A DNA stretch of 64,000 nucleotides from Pseudoips prasinana (GCA_951640165.1 OX621264.1:8747001-8811000), one strand, 5' to 3'; positions 51,901 through 62,840 are shown, numbered from the stretch's first letter. Numbers and translations: made by a program. The notes: generated by a model not told the origin, from the sequence alone.

Positions 51901-54121
51901 ATGCAAGAAGCTCCACGAAGCACGCCGCATCCCGGGGACCCAGCAACTACGGGGTCCGAGAGCAGGCCGCGTACCCGCTCCCCCCCCGCGACCCCCGCAC
52001 ACCTCCCCCTCCGTTGGGGTCGAGAAACGTGCACGCGCAAGCGACCGCGACGCATGGTGGATCGAGCGCGCCCACCCCCGCGCCCCGCACGTCCCTCTCC
52101 CCGACGGGATCGAGGGATCTACACCGCGCTCCCCCCCCTCCTCAACAGGAGGGAGGGTCGAGTTTCGCGCCCTACCCCCACCTTCTCCCATACTCGACGG
52201 GAGAGAGGCTCGGAACCGCGCAACGCCCTGCCCCCCTGTACATACCCGAGGCAGGAAGGAGCGACTGGAGAGGGAATCACCCCCCCCCCCAACCCCCCCG
52301 CGATGACCGAAATCTAGTCATCAGAGGGCTCACCGAGGCGCAGCGCCAAACAACACCCGCGCCTCCCACACCTCGAGCGAACGCTCCGCGAGCGTTAGTC
52401 CCCCTGGGATCCTACGCCGCAGCAGCCAAGCCGTTCCCGACTGGCCCGCAGCCACCGCAGCCAGCTCACCGATACCCCATTCACCAACCGGACCCAGAAT
52501 ACCGTCCAATCGACGCCAGAAGAGGCCTGGACATGCCAAGCCTCCTCTCGGGAGACGAAGAAGACGACGAAGCGGGCCACTACGCCTACAATTATGAAGG
52601 CACAGAAGCCCTATACTCCCCCGCACCCCGATCGGACCACCGCGGCGCATCCCCGACTTCATCGATGTACTCCAGGGCTAGCTCGCCCCATGCCGAGCTG
52701 CCACTGGATGTAAATCCAAGCAAGCCGGAGCCGCAACCCCCGATGGACATAGACCCCCATCGGGAGAAAAGAGATAGAAGCCCGGAAGATGAGGAGGAAG
52801 CAAAGCGCCAACGACTGGAGGCGCAGGCCAGACTCCCCCCTATCACAGACCCCGTACCGTCAACCTCAGCGGCAACATACCCGTCGTACGCTGAGGCCAC
52901 ACGTATACGGCGAGGGAGCAACCCTCCGCCAGAAAGGAAGAAGCCGAGAAGACGAAGAAGGCCGCCCCAAGATACCCTCCGCTGGTAAAGGAGAGGTTAC
53001 CAAACTGGGCACACCACCTGAAGACCCTGAAGGGCATCCTCGGTCACGCCCCCCACGTGAGAGCTTTTGGGCAGGGCGTGCGCTTCTCACCGCGCACCGA
53101 GGATGAATACCGCACTCTCCAGAGGTACCTCTCAAACCTGGAGAAGGAGGAGAACGTCGCCTGGTTCTCCTACTCACTACCAGCGGAGAAGAACCTGAAG
53201 GTAGCCATTAGAGGGCTACCTGTTGATACACCACCGGCGGAGATAACGGAGGAGCTCACCCGACTAGGGTTTGAGCCTGAATATGTCCGACATGTCAAGG
53301 CCAGACAGGGGAGACCGGGCTGCATATACCTCGGTATCCTGAGAAGAACCCCCACTACAATCCCGGCGATATACCAGGTGACCGAGCTTATGTGCATGCC
53401 CGGTATCACCATTGAAGCGTGGCGGGGCAAGGCGGGCCCAGCGCAGTGCCACAGGTGCCAACAATTCCGGCACTCGTCGCACCACTGCCACCGACCACAA
53501 GCCTGCGTCCGCTGCGGAGGAGCCCACCCGGCCAAAGAATGCCCAATCCCCCGGGATCAACCGGCGAGGTGTGCAAACTGCGGAGAGGCGCACCCGGCCA
53601 ACAGCACCAAATGTCCCGTCTTCAAAAAGGAAGCGCGGAACAAGAAGGCGGGAACAGTGGCCACCACAGGCGCCCCCCGCCAAGTGAAAGAGGTCGAGAC
53701 CGTAAAACCGACCCCCCACGGAGAAGCCCCGAGCAGCACCCTGATGGCAGCCGCAAACGACCCCATGTCCCGAGACAGAATCCCACCCAGAAGGAAGAGG
53801 AAGAAACGGAAAAACCGTACTCCTGCAGCAACAACATCGGCTGCAGACCCTCCGCCCCCACCCCAACCAGAAGCCCCAACCGCTGCCACAACAGCCACAG
53901 CCGCTAGACAGCAGGACCACAGGCAAAGGGAACCTCATGCAGGCGCCGAGACGACCCGTTTCTCCCTGCCCCCCAGCTTCTCAAGCATTTTGGAGACTGG
54001 GCTACAGCTGCTGACCGAAATCGTCACGGCCCTCCGAGAAGGACAGGATCCCACCACGATCCTAATGAGCGGCTTGGGCCGCATTATCGCTAGCTATTAT
54101 GGCTCAAGACCGCGAAGTTAG
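51901..54121 (+). pseudogene. ORF1 (Gag-like) of B1, two frameshifts
   Basis: It starts MQEAPRSTPHPGDPATTG and has the RTRSPP-type Arg/Pro-rich N-terminus seen in family A. One C is missing in the run near 51980, which moves the sense frame to 52014-52988 (acidic SGDEEDDEAGHYAYNYEG, Pro-rich linker). A 34-bp deletion at about 52902 relative to B2 shifts it again, and 53057-54121 holds the PRE_C2HC-type domain (NLKVAIRGLPVDTPPAEITE) and three zinc knuckles (CHRCQQFRHSSHHC, CVRCGGAHPAKEC, CANCGEAHPANSTKC), then a basic patch. The homopolymer shift may be an assembly error; the 34-bp deletion is not. Confidence 0.85.
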
Positions 54122-56828
54122 GATCGTGCACTGGAACGCCCGCGGCCTAAGAAATAAAGCCGTCCTCCTCCGACCTCTATTGAAAGAGCAGCGTGTCGAC
54201 GTGGCGCTGATAAGCGAAACGTTCCTGGGTCCCGCAGACCAAATCAAGTTCCCAGGGTACCTCGTCTATCGACAGGATGAGGAATCGAGCGAGGGACGCC
54301 GGATCCGCGGTCTGGCAGTCCTCGTAAGAAGAAGAGTCGTCCACCAACCCCTTGAGAAGCCTGCACTCCGAGCGATGTACGCGCTGGGTGTAGAGATACT
54401 TGCAGGGGGCCACCGTATAAGAATATACGCCGCCTACAGGCCCCCCAAGACTAGCCTCACAGCAGAGCTAGACGTCCGCGACATATTGGCACTATTAAGA
54501 TCGCCCTTGCCAACAATTGTCGCGGGCGACCTAAACAGCAAACACCCAGCGTGGAACTCGTCCTCGACAAATCCAGCGGGGAGACGACTCTACGAGGCTG
54601 CCGACAAGCACGGATTCACGGTGACTGGCCCAGAAGCGCCAACACGCTACCCAGACCCAGGACAAACATGGGGAATACCTGACGTGCTGGACGTCACCAT
54701 TCACCGTGGATTCCACTGCCAGATCGCCCAGCAAGTGATTGACGACCACCTCCAGTCGGACCACCAGCCAGTGTTGGTCGTCATTCCACACGCACTCGCT
54801 CGATCCTCACCGCCAGCGCCACGTCCAAGTCCGGATTGGGCCACCTTCACAAGGAAGCTGGAGACCGCCACCCCGACGCGACCGATAGACTGCGGCGACG
54901 ACGTCGATAGACTCGCGGAAGAGCTTGCCCTGAGTATGGGAGAGGCCATGAACGACGCCGCAAGACCTCCCCCCGAGAGAAGACGTCTACCCCCCCTACC
55001 AGCAAAGATTAGGGGGATGTTAGACAGGAAAAGGTCCCTCAGAAAGAGGTGGCAACATACCCGATGCCCCATACTCAGAGGCCAACTTAACAGGCTCACC
55101 GAAGACGTCAAAGCCGAGCTAGGACGCCACGCGACGACGAGCTGGGAGAATCACCTGGCCAGAACGGCCGAGAAGGGTAGCTGGCAGGCAATTCATGCCC
55201 TATGCCGGCAAGTTAATAACTCCCCCACCCCAGTTCGCCCGCTACTCCACACCGACGGGACGCCGAGGTACCGCGCCGAGGACCGCGCGGAGATACTCGC
55301 CGCACACCTAGAGTGCCAGTTCCGCCCAAACCCCCTAGCCGACTCGGAGCAGGAGCACGCTGCGGCAGTCGAGCAACACCTGAGGGATTACCTTAAACAG
55401 CCGATAGCCCCCACGGAAGACCCCATCTTCTTCACCCCGACCGCAGTCCGACGCGCCATCTGGGGGAAGAAACTGAACAAGGCACCAGGCGCAGACGGCA
55501 TCACAAACAAAGCCCTGCGCCATATTCCAAACAAGACCCTGGTGTCCTACACCCGATTGTTCAACGGCATCCTCCGGACAGGCAGATTCCCGGACTGCTG
55601 GAAGATGGGGCACGTGATAATGATCCCCAAACAGGGGAAAAACATTATGAAAGCGGCCAGCTATCGGCCCATCACCCTCCTCCCAGCTATCTCGAAGGTG
55701 TTTGAGACGCTCCTGCTGCAGCAACTAGCTCCCTATATACCCCCGAGACCAGAACAATTCGGCTTCAGGGCGGAACACTCCACAACACTTCAACTGTCGA
55801 GGGTACTGCACGACCTAACGGCGGCTGTAAATAAGCGGGAATACGCCGTCGCAGTATTCCTCGACATGGAAAAAGCATTCGACCGTGTGTGGCACGAGGG
55901 CTTGTTATACAAGCTCTCCAAATCTCCGGCTCCTCGGCGCATCATAAAAGTGATCTCCAGCTTCCTAGATAAAAGAAGCTTCAGAGTGGTGGTGGAACAA
56001 ACCACATCCAGAGCATGCCAAATAGAAGCAGGCGTTCCACAAGGCAGCTGCCTCTCTCCGAGTCTCTACTCACGATACACCGACGACATCCCAGCACCAG
56101 CATACGCCAAACTAGCCCTCTACGCAGACGACGCGGCGTACATTACTACGTCGCTAAAAACTGCTCACGCCGCCATCAAGATGCAGCGCTGCCTAGAGGA
56201 GCTCCCACCATGGCTCCACAGGTGGAGGTTGTCGGTGAACGTGGGTAAAACCCAGGCGATGCCCGTGGGACGCCTGAACACTAGATCCAGGCTCCCACCA
56301 CCACTCACACTGATGGGCGAACCAATCAGGTGGTCCTACAAGGCCAAATACCTGGGGGTCATCATCGACTACAGGCTGACAATGACCCCCCATGTCGACA
56401 ACGTTGTCGCGCAAGGCAGGGTAGCCCGCGCGAAACTACGCCCAGTGCTCTCCTCTACACTCCCTCTCAGAGCTAAGTTAGGCGTGTACAAACTGTACAT
56501 CCGTCCACGCCTAACCTACGCAGCTCCTGCTTGGTTCTCTCTCGTTAGCGAGGGGAACAAAAAGCGCATCCAAGCGCAACAGAACTTAGCGCTCAGACAC
56601 ATCGTTGCAGCCCCTCGCTACGTGAGGAACGCCACCATCGAGAGGGACCTCAAGATGGAGAGCATAGCCGAGTTCGTCGGACGCCTAGCCGTGAAAATGC
56701 TGGACCGAGCCGACAAGACTTCGTGGGACCACCTGAGGAAGATCGCCCCCTACCACAGTCGTCCCCCTGACCGCCGCCGTTTCCCAAGAGACCTCACAAC
56801 AAACGTCGAAGACGAAACAACCAAATAG
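54099..56828 (+). CDS. ORF2 (endonuclease-RT) of B1, intact
   Basis: 909 residues. Endonuclease blocks: HWNARGL (Asn13), ISETFLG near 40, GDLNSKHPAWNS near 142, SDHQPVLV near 222. RT blocks: NKAPGADGITN near 463, IPKQGKN and YRPITLL, FLDMEKAFDRVWH, AGVPQGSCLSP and YADD at 675-678. KYLGVIID and a C-terminal domain with a TSWDHLRKIAPYHSRPPDR ending complete the Jockey plan; there is no RNase H. This is one of the two best candidates in the window for an active enzyme that cuts the H2B leader and reverse-transcribes A and B RNAs. The start ATG lies inside the end of ORF1. Confidence 0.95.
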   Translation: MAQDREVRIVHWNARGLRNKAVLLRPLLKEQRVDVALISETFLGPADQIKFPGYLVYRQDEESSEGRRIRGLAVLVRRRVVHQPLEKPALRAMYALGVEILAGGHRIRIYAAYRPPKTSLTAELDVRDILALLRSPLPTIVAGDLNSKHPAWNSSSTNPAGRRLYEAADKHGFTVTGPEAPTRYPDPGQTWGIPDVLDVTIHRGFHCQIAQQVIDDHLQSDHQPVLVVIPHALARSSPPAPRPSPDWATFTRKLETATPTRPIDCGDDVDRLAEELALSMGEAMNDAARPPPERRRLPPLPAKIRGMLDRKRSLRKRWQHTRCPILRGQLNRLTEDVKAELGRHATTSWENHLARTAEKGSWQAIHALCRQVNNSPTPVRPLLHTDGTPRYRAEDRAEILAAHLECQFRPNPLADSEQEHAAAVEQHLRDYLKQPIAPTEDPIFFTPTAVRRAIWGKKLNKAPGADGITNKALRHIPNKTLVSYTRLFNGILRTGRFPDCWKMGHVIMIPKQGKNIMKAASYRPITLLPAISKVFETLLLQQLAPYIPPRPEQFGFRAEHSTTLQLSRVLHDLTAAVNKREYAVAVFLDMEKAFDRVWHEGLLYKLSKSPAPRRIIKVISSFLDKRSFRVVVEQTTSRACQIEAGVPQGSCLSPSLYSRYTDDIPAPAYAKLALYADDAAYITTSLKTAHAAIKMQRCLEELPPWLHRWRLSVNVGKTQAMPVGRLNTRSRLPPPLTLMGEPIRWSYKAKYLGVIIDYRLTMTPHVDNVVAQGRVARAKLRPVLSSTLPLRAKLGVYKLYIRPRLTYAAPAWFSLVSEGNKKRIQAQQNLALRHIVAAPRYVRNATIERDLKMESIAEFVGRLAVKMLDRADKTSWDHLRKIAPYHSRPPDRRRFPRDLTTNVEDETTK

Positions 56829-57220
56829 GGTAGAAACCCTACCCTCTCACACTGAGGCTGAGAACAAGGGGAAACACTCGTCGAGTCGCACCGGTCGCTG
56901 ACCGGTCTCTGCTGGGCCTCGCTTTAAGCGTCTCACCCGGTAGGACCGATCGCCCGGTGCGTGAAGAAGGGAAGCCTCTGCCATCCCCCCCCTTGTCACA
57001 GCCCCAAAAGCACCGGCACCCCCGACTGCACCACAACCAAAACACTACATACAAACTTCCCCCCTTCCAACAAGGACGGGGGCTTAACCCACAGTTAACA
57101 ATACAAACCCAAGGACCGTGCCGTATTTACGGCACGCGTAGGACACCTCGACCGGGGGGCAATGCAGCCCCGACGTCGACTCCTCCACCTCCGTGAGGGG
57201 GTGTGAGATGATAGTCACGC
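56829..57220 (+). other. Structured 3' UTR of B1
   Basis: It begins with a gggtag/ctaccc hairpin, has the shared block gctgggcctcgc...gtctcacccggt (56911-56941), a gccgtatttacggc hairpin and the terminal hairpin cacctccgtgagggggtg. No poly(A). Confidence 0.7.
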
Positions 57221-57231
57221 GCGAAAAATTA
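57221..57231 (+). repeat. Target site between B1 and B2
   Basis: gcgaaaaatta. Confidence 0.93.
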
Positions 57232-57346
57232 GAGGAACTCGACTAGCAGTGTCAGCAAGGAAGAAACCTACAGCTCTCGGACCTCCCATCGAGAAAAACC
57301 CGGCAGAAGCTGCAAGAGGACGCGCTACACCGCTACCACACTAAAC

Positions 57347-57362
57347 AGCCCTTTTCAGGGCT
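57347..57362 (+). promoter_or_regulatory. Histone-type stem-loop in the B2 leader
   Basis: agcccttttcagggct followed by accc, same position as in B1, so it belongs to the family and is not a chance event in one copy. Confidence 0.9.
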
Positions 57363-57420
57363 ACCCTGAAGACCGCCCGACCCCCCCCCCACAGGGAGGT
57401 CGGGCCGAAACCCGGAAAAA

Positions 57421-59677
57421 ATGCAAGAAGCTCCACGAGGCACGCCGCATCCCGGGGACCCAGCAACTACGGGGTCCGAGAGCAGGCCGCGTACCCGCTC
57501 CCCCCCCCGCGACCCCCGCACACCTCCCCCTCCGTTGGGGTCGAGAAATGTGCACGCGCACGCGACCGCGACGCATGGTGGATCGAGCGCGCCCACCCCC
57601 GCGCCCCGCACGTCCCTCTCCCCGACGGGATCGAGGGACCTACACCGCGCTCCCCCCCCTCCTCAACAGGAAGGAGGGTCGAGTTTCGCGCCCTACCCCC
57701 ACCTTCTCCCATACTCGACGGGAGAGAGGCTCGGAACCGCGCAACGCCCTGCCCCCTTGTACATACCCGAGGCAGGAAGGAGCGACTGGAGAGGGAATCA
57801 CCCCCCCCCCCCAACCCCCCCGCGATGACCGAAACCTAGTCATCAGAGGGCTCACCGAGGCGCAGCGCCAAACAATACCTGCGCCTCCCACACCACGAGC
57901 GAACGCTCCGCGAGCGGTAGTCCCCCTGGGATCCTACGCCGCAGCAGCCAAGCCGTTCCCGACTGGCCCGCAGCCACCGCAGCCAGCTCACCGATACCCC
58001 ATTTACCAACCGGACCCAGAATACCGTTCAATCGACGCCAGAAGAGGCCTGGACATGCCGAGCCTCCTCTCGGGAGACGAAGAAGACGACGAAGCGGGCC
58101 ACTACGCCTACAACTATGAAGGCACAGAAGCCCTATACTCCCCCGCACCCCGATCGAACCACCGCGGCGCATCCCCGACTTCATCGATGTACTCCAGGGC
58201 TAGCTCGCCCCATGCCGAGCTGCCACTGGATGTAAATCCAAGCAAGCCGGAGCCGCAACCCCCGATGGACATAGACCCCCATCGGGAGAAAAGAGATAGA
58301 AGCCCGGAAGAGGAGGAGGAAGCAAAGCGCCAACGACTGGAGGCGCAGGCCAGACTCCCCCCTATCACAGACCCCGTACCGTCAACCTCAGCGGCAACAT
58401 ACCCGTCGTACGCTGAGGCCACACGCAAGCCCCCGACGCCTCCCCTCGACAATTAACACTATACGGCGAGGGAGCAACCCTCCGCCAGAAAGGAAGAAGT
58501 CGAGAAGACGAAGAAGGCCGCCCCAAGATACCCTCCGCTGGTAGTGGAGAGGTTACCAAACTGGGCACACCACCTGAAGACCCTGAAGGGCATCCTCGGT
58601 CACGCCCCCCACGTGAGAGCTTTTGGGCAGGGCGTGCGCTTCTCACCGCGCACCGAGGATGAATACCGCACTCTCCAGAGGTACCTCTCAAACCTGGAGA
58701 AGGAGGAGAACGTCGCCTGGTTCTCCTACTCACTACCAGCGGCGAAGAACCTGAAGGTAGCCATCAGAGGGCTCCCTGTTGATACACCACCGGCGGAGAT
58801 AACGGAGGAGCTCACCCGACTAGGGTTTGAGCCTGAATATGTCCGACATGTCAAGGCCAGACAGGGGAGACCGGGCTGCATATACCTCGGTATCCTGAGA
58901 AGAACCCCCACTACAATCCCGGCGATATACCAGGTGACCGAGCTTATGTGCATGCCCGGTATCACCATTGAAGCGTGGCGGGGCAAGGCGGGCCCGGCGC
59001 AGTGCCACAGGTGCCAACAATTCCGGCACTCGTCGCACCACTGCCACCGACCACAAGCCTGCGTCCGCTGCGGAGGAGCCCACTCGGCCAAAGAATGCCC
59101 AATCCCCCGGGATCAACCGGCGAGGTGTGCAAACTGCGGAGAGGCGCACCCGGCCAACAGCACCAAATGTCCCGTCTTCAAAAAGGAAGCGCGGAACAAG
59201 AAGGCGGGAACAGTGGCCACCACAGGCGCCCCCCGCCAAGTGAAAGAGGTCGAGACCGTAAAACCGACCCCCCACGGAGAAGCCCCGAGCAGCACCCTGA
59301 TGGCAGCCGCAAACGACCCCATGTCCCGAGACAGAATCCCACCCAGAAGGAAGAGGAAGAAACGGAAAAACCGTACTCCTGCAGCAACAACATCGGCTGC
59401 AAACCCTCCACCCCCACCCCAACCAGAAGCCCCAACCGCTGCCACAACAGCCACAGCCGCTAGACAGCAGGACCACAGGCAAAGGGAACCTCATGTAGGC
59501 GCCGAGACGACCCGTTTCTCCCTGCCCCCCAGCTTCTCAAGCATTTTGGAGACTGGGCTACAGCTGCTGACCGAAGTCGTCACGGCCCTCCGAGAAGGAC
59601 AGGATCCCACCACGATCCTAATGAGCGGCTTGGGCCGCATTATCGCTAGCTATTATGGCTCAAGACCGCGAAGTTAG
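57421..59677 (+). pseudogene. ORF1 (Gag-like) of B2, frameshift and stop
   Basis: It starts MQEAPRGTPHPGDPATTG; the first 130 residues are in frame (unlike B1). A run of 12 C near 57801-57812 (11 in B1) shifts the frame; the sense frame then runs 57548-58456 and meets TAA at 58454, directly before HYTAREQPSA. It continues in phase to 59677 with the PRE_C2HC-type domain, three zinc knuckles (second one CVRCGGAHSAKEC), the basic RRKRKKRKNR patch and the family ending. B1 lacks the segment with this stop. As neither copy alone reads through, the intact source may lie elsewhere. Confidence 0.85.
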
Positions 59678-62384
59678 GATCGTGCACTGGAACGCCCGCG
59701 GCCTAAGAAATAAAGCCGTCCTCCTCCGACCTCTGTTGAAGGAACAACACATCGACGTGGCGCTAATAAGCGAGACGTTCCTGGGTCCCGCAGACCAAAT
59801 CAAGTTCCCAGGGTACCTCGTCTATCGACAGGATGAGGAATCGAGCGAGGGACGCCGGATCCGCGGTCTGGCAGTCCTCGTAAGAAGAAGAGTCGTCCAC
59901 CAACCCCTTGAGAAGCCTGCACTCCGAGCGATGTACGCGCTGGGTGTAGAGATACTTGCAGGGGGCCACCGTATAAGAATATACGCCGCCTACAGGCCCC
60001 CCAAGACTAGCCTCACAGCAGAGCTAGACGTCCGCGACATATTGGCACTATTAAGATCGCCCTTGCCAACAATTGTCGCGGGCGACCTAAACAGCAAACA
60101 CCCAGCGTGGAACTCGTCCTCGACAAATCCAGCGGGGAGACGACTCTACGAGGCTGCCGACAAGCACGGATTCACGGTGACTGGCCCAGAAGCGCCAACA
60201 CGCTACCCAGACCCAGGACAAACATGGGGAATACCTGACGTGCTGGACGTCACCATTCACCGTGGATTCCACTGCCAGATCGCCCAGCAAGTGATTGACG
60301 ACCACCTCCAGTCGGACCACCAGCCAGTGTTGGTCGTCATTCCACACGCACTCGCTCGATCCTCACCGCCAGCGCCACGTCCAAGCCCGGATTGGGCCAC
60401 CTTCACAAGGAAGCTGGAGACCGCCACCCCGAGGCGACCGATAAGCTGCGGCGACGACGTCGATAGACTCGCGGAAGAGCTAGCCCTGAGTATGGGAGAG
60501 GCCATGAACGACGCCGCAAGACCTCCCCCCGAGAGAAGACGTCTACCCCCCCTACCAGCAAAGATTAGGGGGATGTTAGACAGAAAAAGGACCCTCAGAA
60601 AGAGGTGGCAACATACCCGATGCCCCATACTCAGAGGCCAACTTAACAAGCTCACCGAAGACGTCAAAGCCGAGCTAGGACGCCACGCGACGACGAGCTG
60701 GGAGAATCACCTGGCCAAAACGGCCGAGAAGGGTAGCTGGCAGGCAATTCATGCCCTATGCCGGCAAGTTAATAACTCCCCCACCCCAGTTCGCCCGCTA
60801 CTCCACACCGACGGGACGCCGAGGTACCGCGCCGAGGACCGCGCGGAGATACTCGCCGCACATCTAGAGTGTCAGTTCCGCCCAAACCCCCTAGCCGACT
60901 CGGAGCAGGAGCACGCTGCGGCAGTCGAGCAACACCTGAGGGATTACCTTATACAGCCGATAGCCCCCACGGAAGACCCCATCTTCTTCACTCCGACCGC
61001 AGTCCGACGCGCCATCTGGGGGAAGAAACTGAACAAGGCACCAGGCGCAGACGGCATCACAAACAAAGCCCTGCGCCACATTCCAAACAAGACCCTGGTG
61101 TCCTACACCCGATTGTTCAACGGCATCCTCCGGACAGGCAGATTCCCGGACTGCTGGAAGATGGGGCACGTGATAATGATCCCCAAACAAGGGAAAAATA
61201 TTATGAAAGCGGCCAGCTATCGGCCCATCACCCTCCTCCCAGCTATCTCAAAGGTGTTTGAGACGCTCCTGCTGCAGCAACTAGCTCCCTATATACCCCC
61301 GAGACCAGAACAATTCGGCTTCAGGGCGGAACACTCCACAACACTTCAACTGTCGAGGGTACTGCACGACCTAACGGCGGCTGTAAATAAGCGGGAATAC
61401 GCCGTCGCAGTATTCCTCGACATGGAGAAAGCATTCGACCGTGTGTGGCACGAGGGCTTGTTATACAAGCTCTCCAAATCTCCGGCTCCTCGGCGCATCA
61501 TAAAGGTGATTTCCAGCTTCCTAGACAAAAGAATCTTCAGAGTGGTGGTGGAACAAACCACATCCAGAGCATGCCAAATAGAAGCAGGCGTTCCACAAGG
61601 CAGCTGCCTCTCTCCGAGTCTCTACTCACGATACACCGACGACATCCCAGCACCAGCATACGCCAAACTAGCCCTCTACGCAGACGACGCGGCGTACATT
61701 ACTACGTCGCTAAAAACTGCTCACGCCGCCATCAAGATGCAGCGCTGCCTAGAGGAGCTCCCACCATGGCTCCGCAGGTGGAGGTTGTCGGTGAACGTGG
61801 GTAAAACCCAGGCGATGCCCGTGGGACGCCTGAACACTAAATCCAGGCTCCCACCACCACTCACACTGATGGGCGAACCAATCAGGTGGTCCTACAAGGC
61901 CAAATACCTGGGGGTCATCATCGACTACAGGCTGACAATGACCCCCCATGTCGACAACGTTGTCGCGCAAGGCAGGGTAGCCCGCGCGAAACTACGCCCA
62001 GTGCTCTCCTCTACACTCCCTCTCAGAGCTAAGTTAGGCGTGTACAAACTGTACATCCGTCCACGCCTAACCTACGCAGCTCCTGCTTGGTTCTCTCTCG
62101 TTAGCGAGGGGAACAAAAAGCGCATCCAAGCGCAACAGAACTTAGCGCTCAGACACATCGTTGCAGCCCCTCGCTACGTGAGGAACGCCACCATCGAGAG
62201 GGACCTCAAGATGGAGAGCATAGCCGAATTCGTCGGACGCCTAGCCGTGAAAATGCTAGACCGAGCCGACAAGACTTCGTGGGACCACCTGAGGAAGATC
62301 GCCCCCTACCACAGTCGTCCCCCTGACCGCCGCCGTTTCCCAAGAGACCTCACAACAAACGTCGAAGACGAAATAACCAAATAG
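59655..62384 (+). CDS. ORF2 (endonuclease-RT) of B2, intact
   Basis: 909 residues, collinear with B1, with the same endonuclease and RT blocks and YADD at 675-678. It differs from B1 at about ten positions (for instance QHID for QRVD near residue 30, I for S near 627), mostly conservative. Two intact near-identical ORF2 copies beside decayed ORF1 copies suggest either recent activity or selection/homogenisation of ORF2. No RNase H domain. Confidence 0.95.
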   Translation: MAQDREVRIVHWNARGLRNKAVLLRPLLKEQHIDVALISETFLGPADQIKFPGYLVYRQDEESSEGRRIRGLAVLVRRRVVHQPLEKPALRAMYALGVEILAGGHRIRIYAAYRPPKTSLTAELDVRDILALLRSPLPTIVAGDLNSKHPAWNSSSTNPAGRRLYEAADKHGFTVTGPEAPTRYPDPGQTWGIPDVLDVTIHRGFHCQIAQQVIDDHLQSDHQPVLVVIPHALARSSPPAPRPSPDWATFTRKLETATPRRPISCGDDVDRLAEELALSMGEAMNDAARPPPERRRLPPLPAKIRGMLDRKRTLRKRWQHTRCPILRGQLNKLTEDVKAELGRHATTSWENHLAKTAEKGSWQAIHALCRQVNNSPTPVRPLLHTDGTPRYRAEDRAEILAAHLECQFRPNPLADSEQEHAAAVEQHLRDYLIQPIAPTEDPIFFTPTAVRRAIWGKKLNKAPGADGITNKALRHIPNKTLVSYTRLFNGILRTGRFPDCWKMGHVIMIPKQGKNIMKAASYRPITLLPAISKVFETLLLQQLAPYIPPRPEQFGFRAEHSTTLQLSRVLHDLTAAVNKREYAVAVFLDMEKAFDRVWHEGLLYKLSKSPAPRRIIKVISSFLDKRIFRVVVEQTTSRACQIEAGVPQGSCLSPSLYSRYTDDIPAPAYAKLALYADDAAYITTSLKTAHAAIKMQRCLEELPPWLRRWRLSVNVGKTQAMPVGRLNTKSRLPPPLTLMGEPIRWSYKAKYLGVIIDYRLTMTPHVDNVVAQGRVARAKLRPVLSSTLPLRAKLGVYKLYIRPRLTYAAPAWFSLVSEGNKKRIQAQQNLALRHIVAAPRYVRNATIERDLKMESIAEFVGRLAVKMLDRADKTSWDHLRKIAPYHSRPPDRRRFPRDLTTNVEDEITK

Positions 62385-62776
62385 GGTAGAAACCCTACCC
62401 TCTCACACTGAGGCTGAGAACAAGGGGAAACACTCGTCGAGTCGCACCGGTCGCTGACCGATCTCTGCTGGGCCTCGCTTTAAGCGTCTCACCCGGTAGG
62501 ACCGATCGCCCGGTGCGTGAAGAAGGGAAGCCTCCGCCATCCCCCCCCTTGTCACAGCCCCAAAAGCACCGGCACCCCCGACTGCACCACAACCAAAACA
62601 CTACAGCAAACTTCCCCCCTTCCAACAAGGACGGGGGCTTAACCCACAGTTAATAATACAAACCCAAGGACCGTGCCGTATTTACGGCACGCGTAGGACA
62701 CCTCGACCGGGGGGCAATGCAGCCCCGACGTCGACTCCTCCACCTCCGTGAGGGGGTGTGAGATGATAGTCACATC
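62385..62776 (+). other. Structured 3' UTR of B2
   Basis: Same hairpins and shared block as B1 with few substitutions; no poly(A). Confidence 0.65.
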
Positions 62777-62787
62777 GCGAAAAATTA
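62777..62787 (+). repeat. Target site at the B2-H2B junction
   Basis: gcgaaaaatta followed by cagtgtgactgaacg, the same H2B leader as at 28676 in unit 1. Confidence 0.93.
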
Positions 62788-62840
62788 CAGTGTGACTGAA
62801 CGTCGTTTCGGTAACACGTATAACTAACTTATCTCGCAAA

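Larger units (their letters stand above)
51713..57220 (+). mobile_element. Full-length LINE B1 in the H2B leader
   Basis: About 5.5 kb: 5' UTR starting gaggaactcg, ORF1, ORF2 overlapping by 23 bp, and a 3' UTR of about 390 bp ending gatagtcacgc without poly(A). Flanked on both sides by gcgaaaaatta. ORF2 is intact; ORF1 has a short C-run and a 34-bp deletion relative to B2. Confidence 0.93.
57232..62776 (+). mobile_element. Full-length LINE B2 next to H2B
   Basis: Second B copy, very similar to B1, with the same leader, stem-loop and UTR. It ends gatagtcacatc before the last target site, from which the H2B leader continues. ORF2 is intact; ORF1 has one frameshift in a C-run and one stop. Confidence 0.93.
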
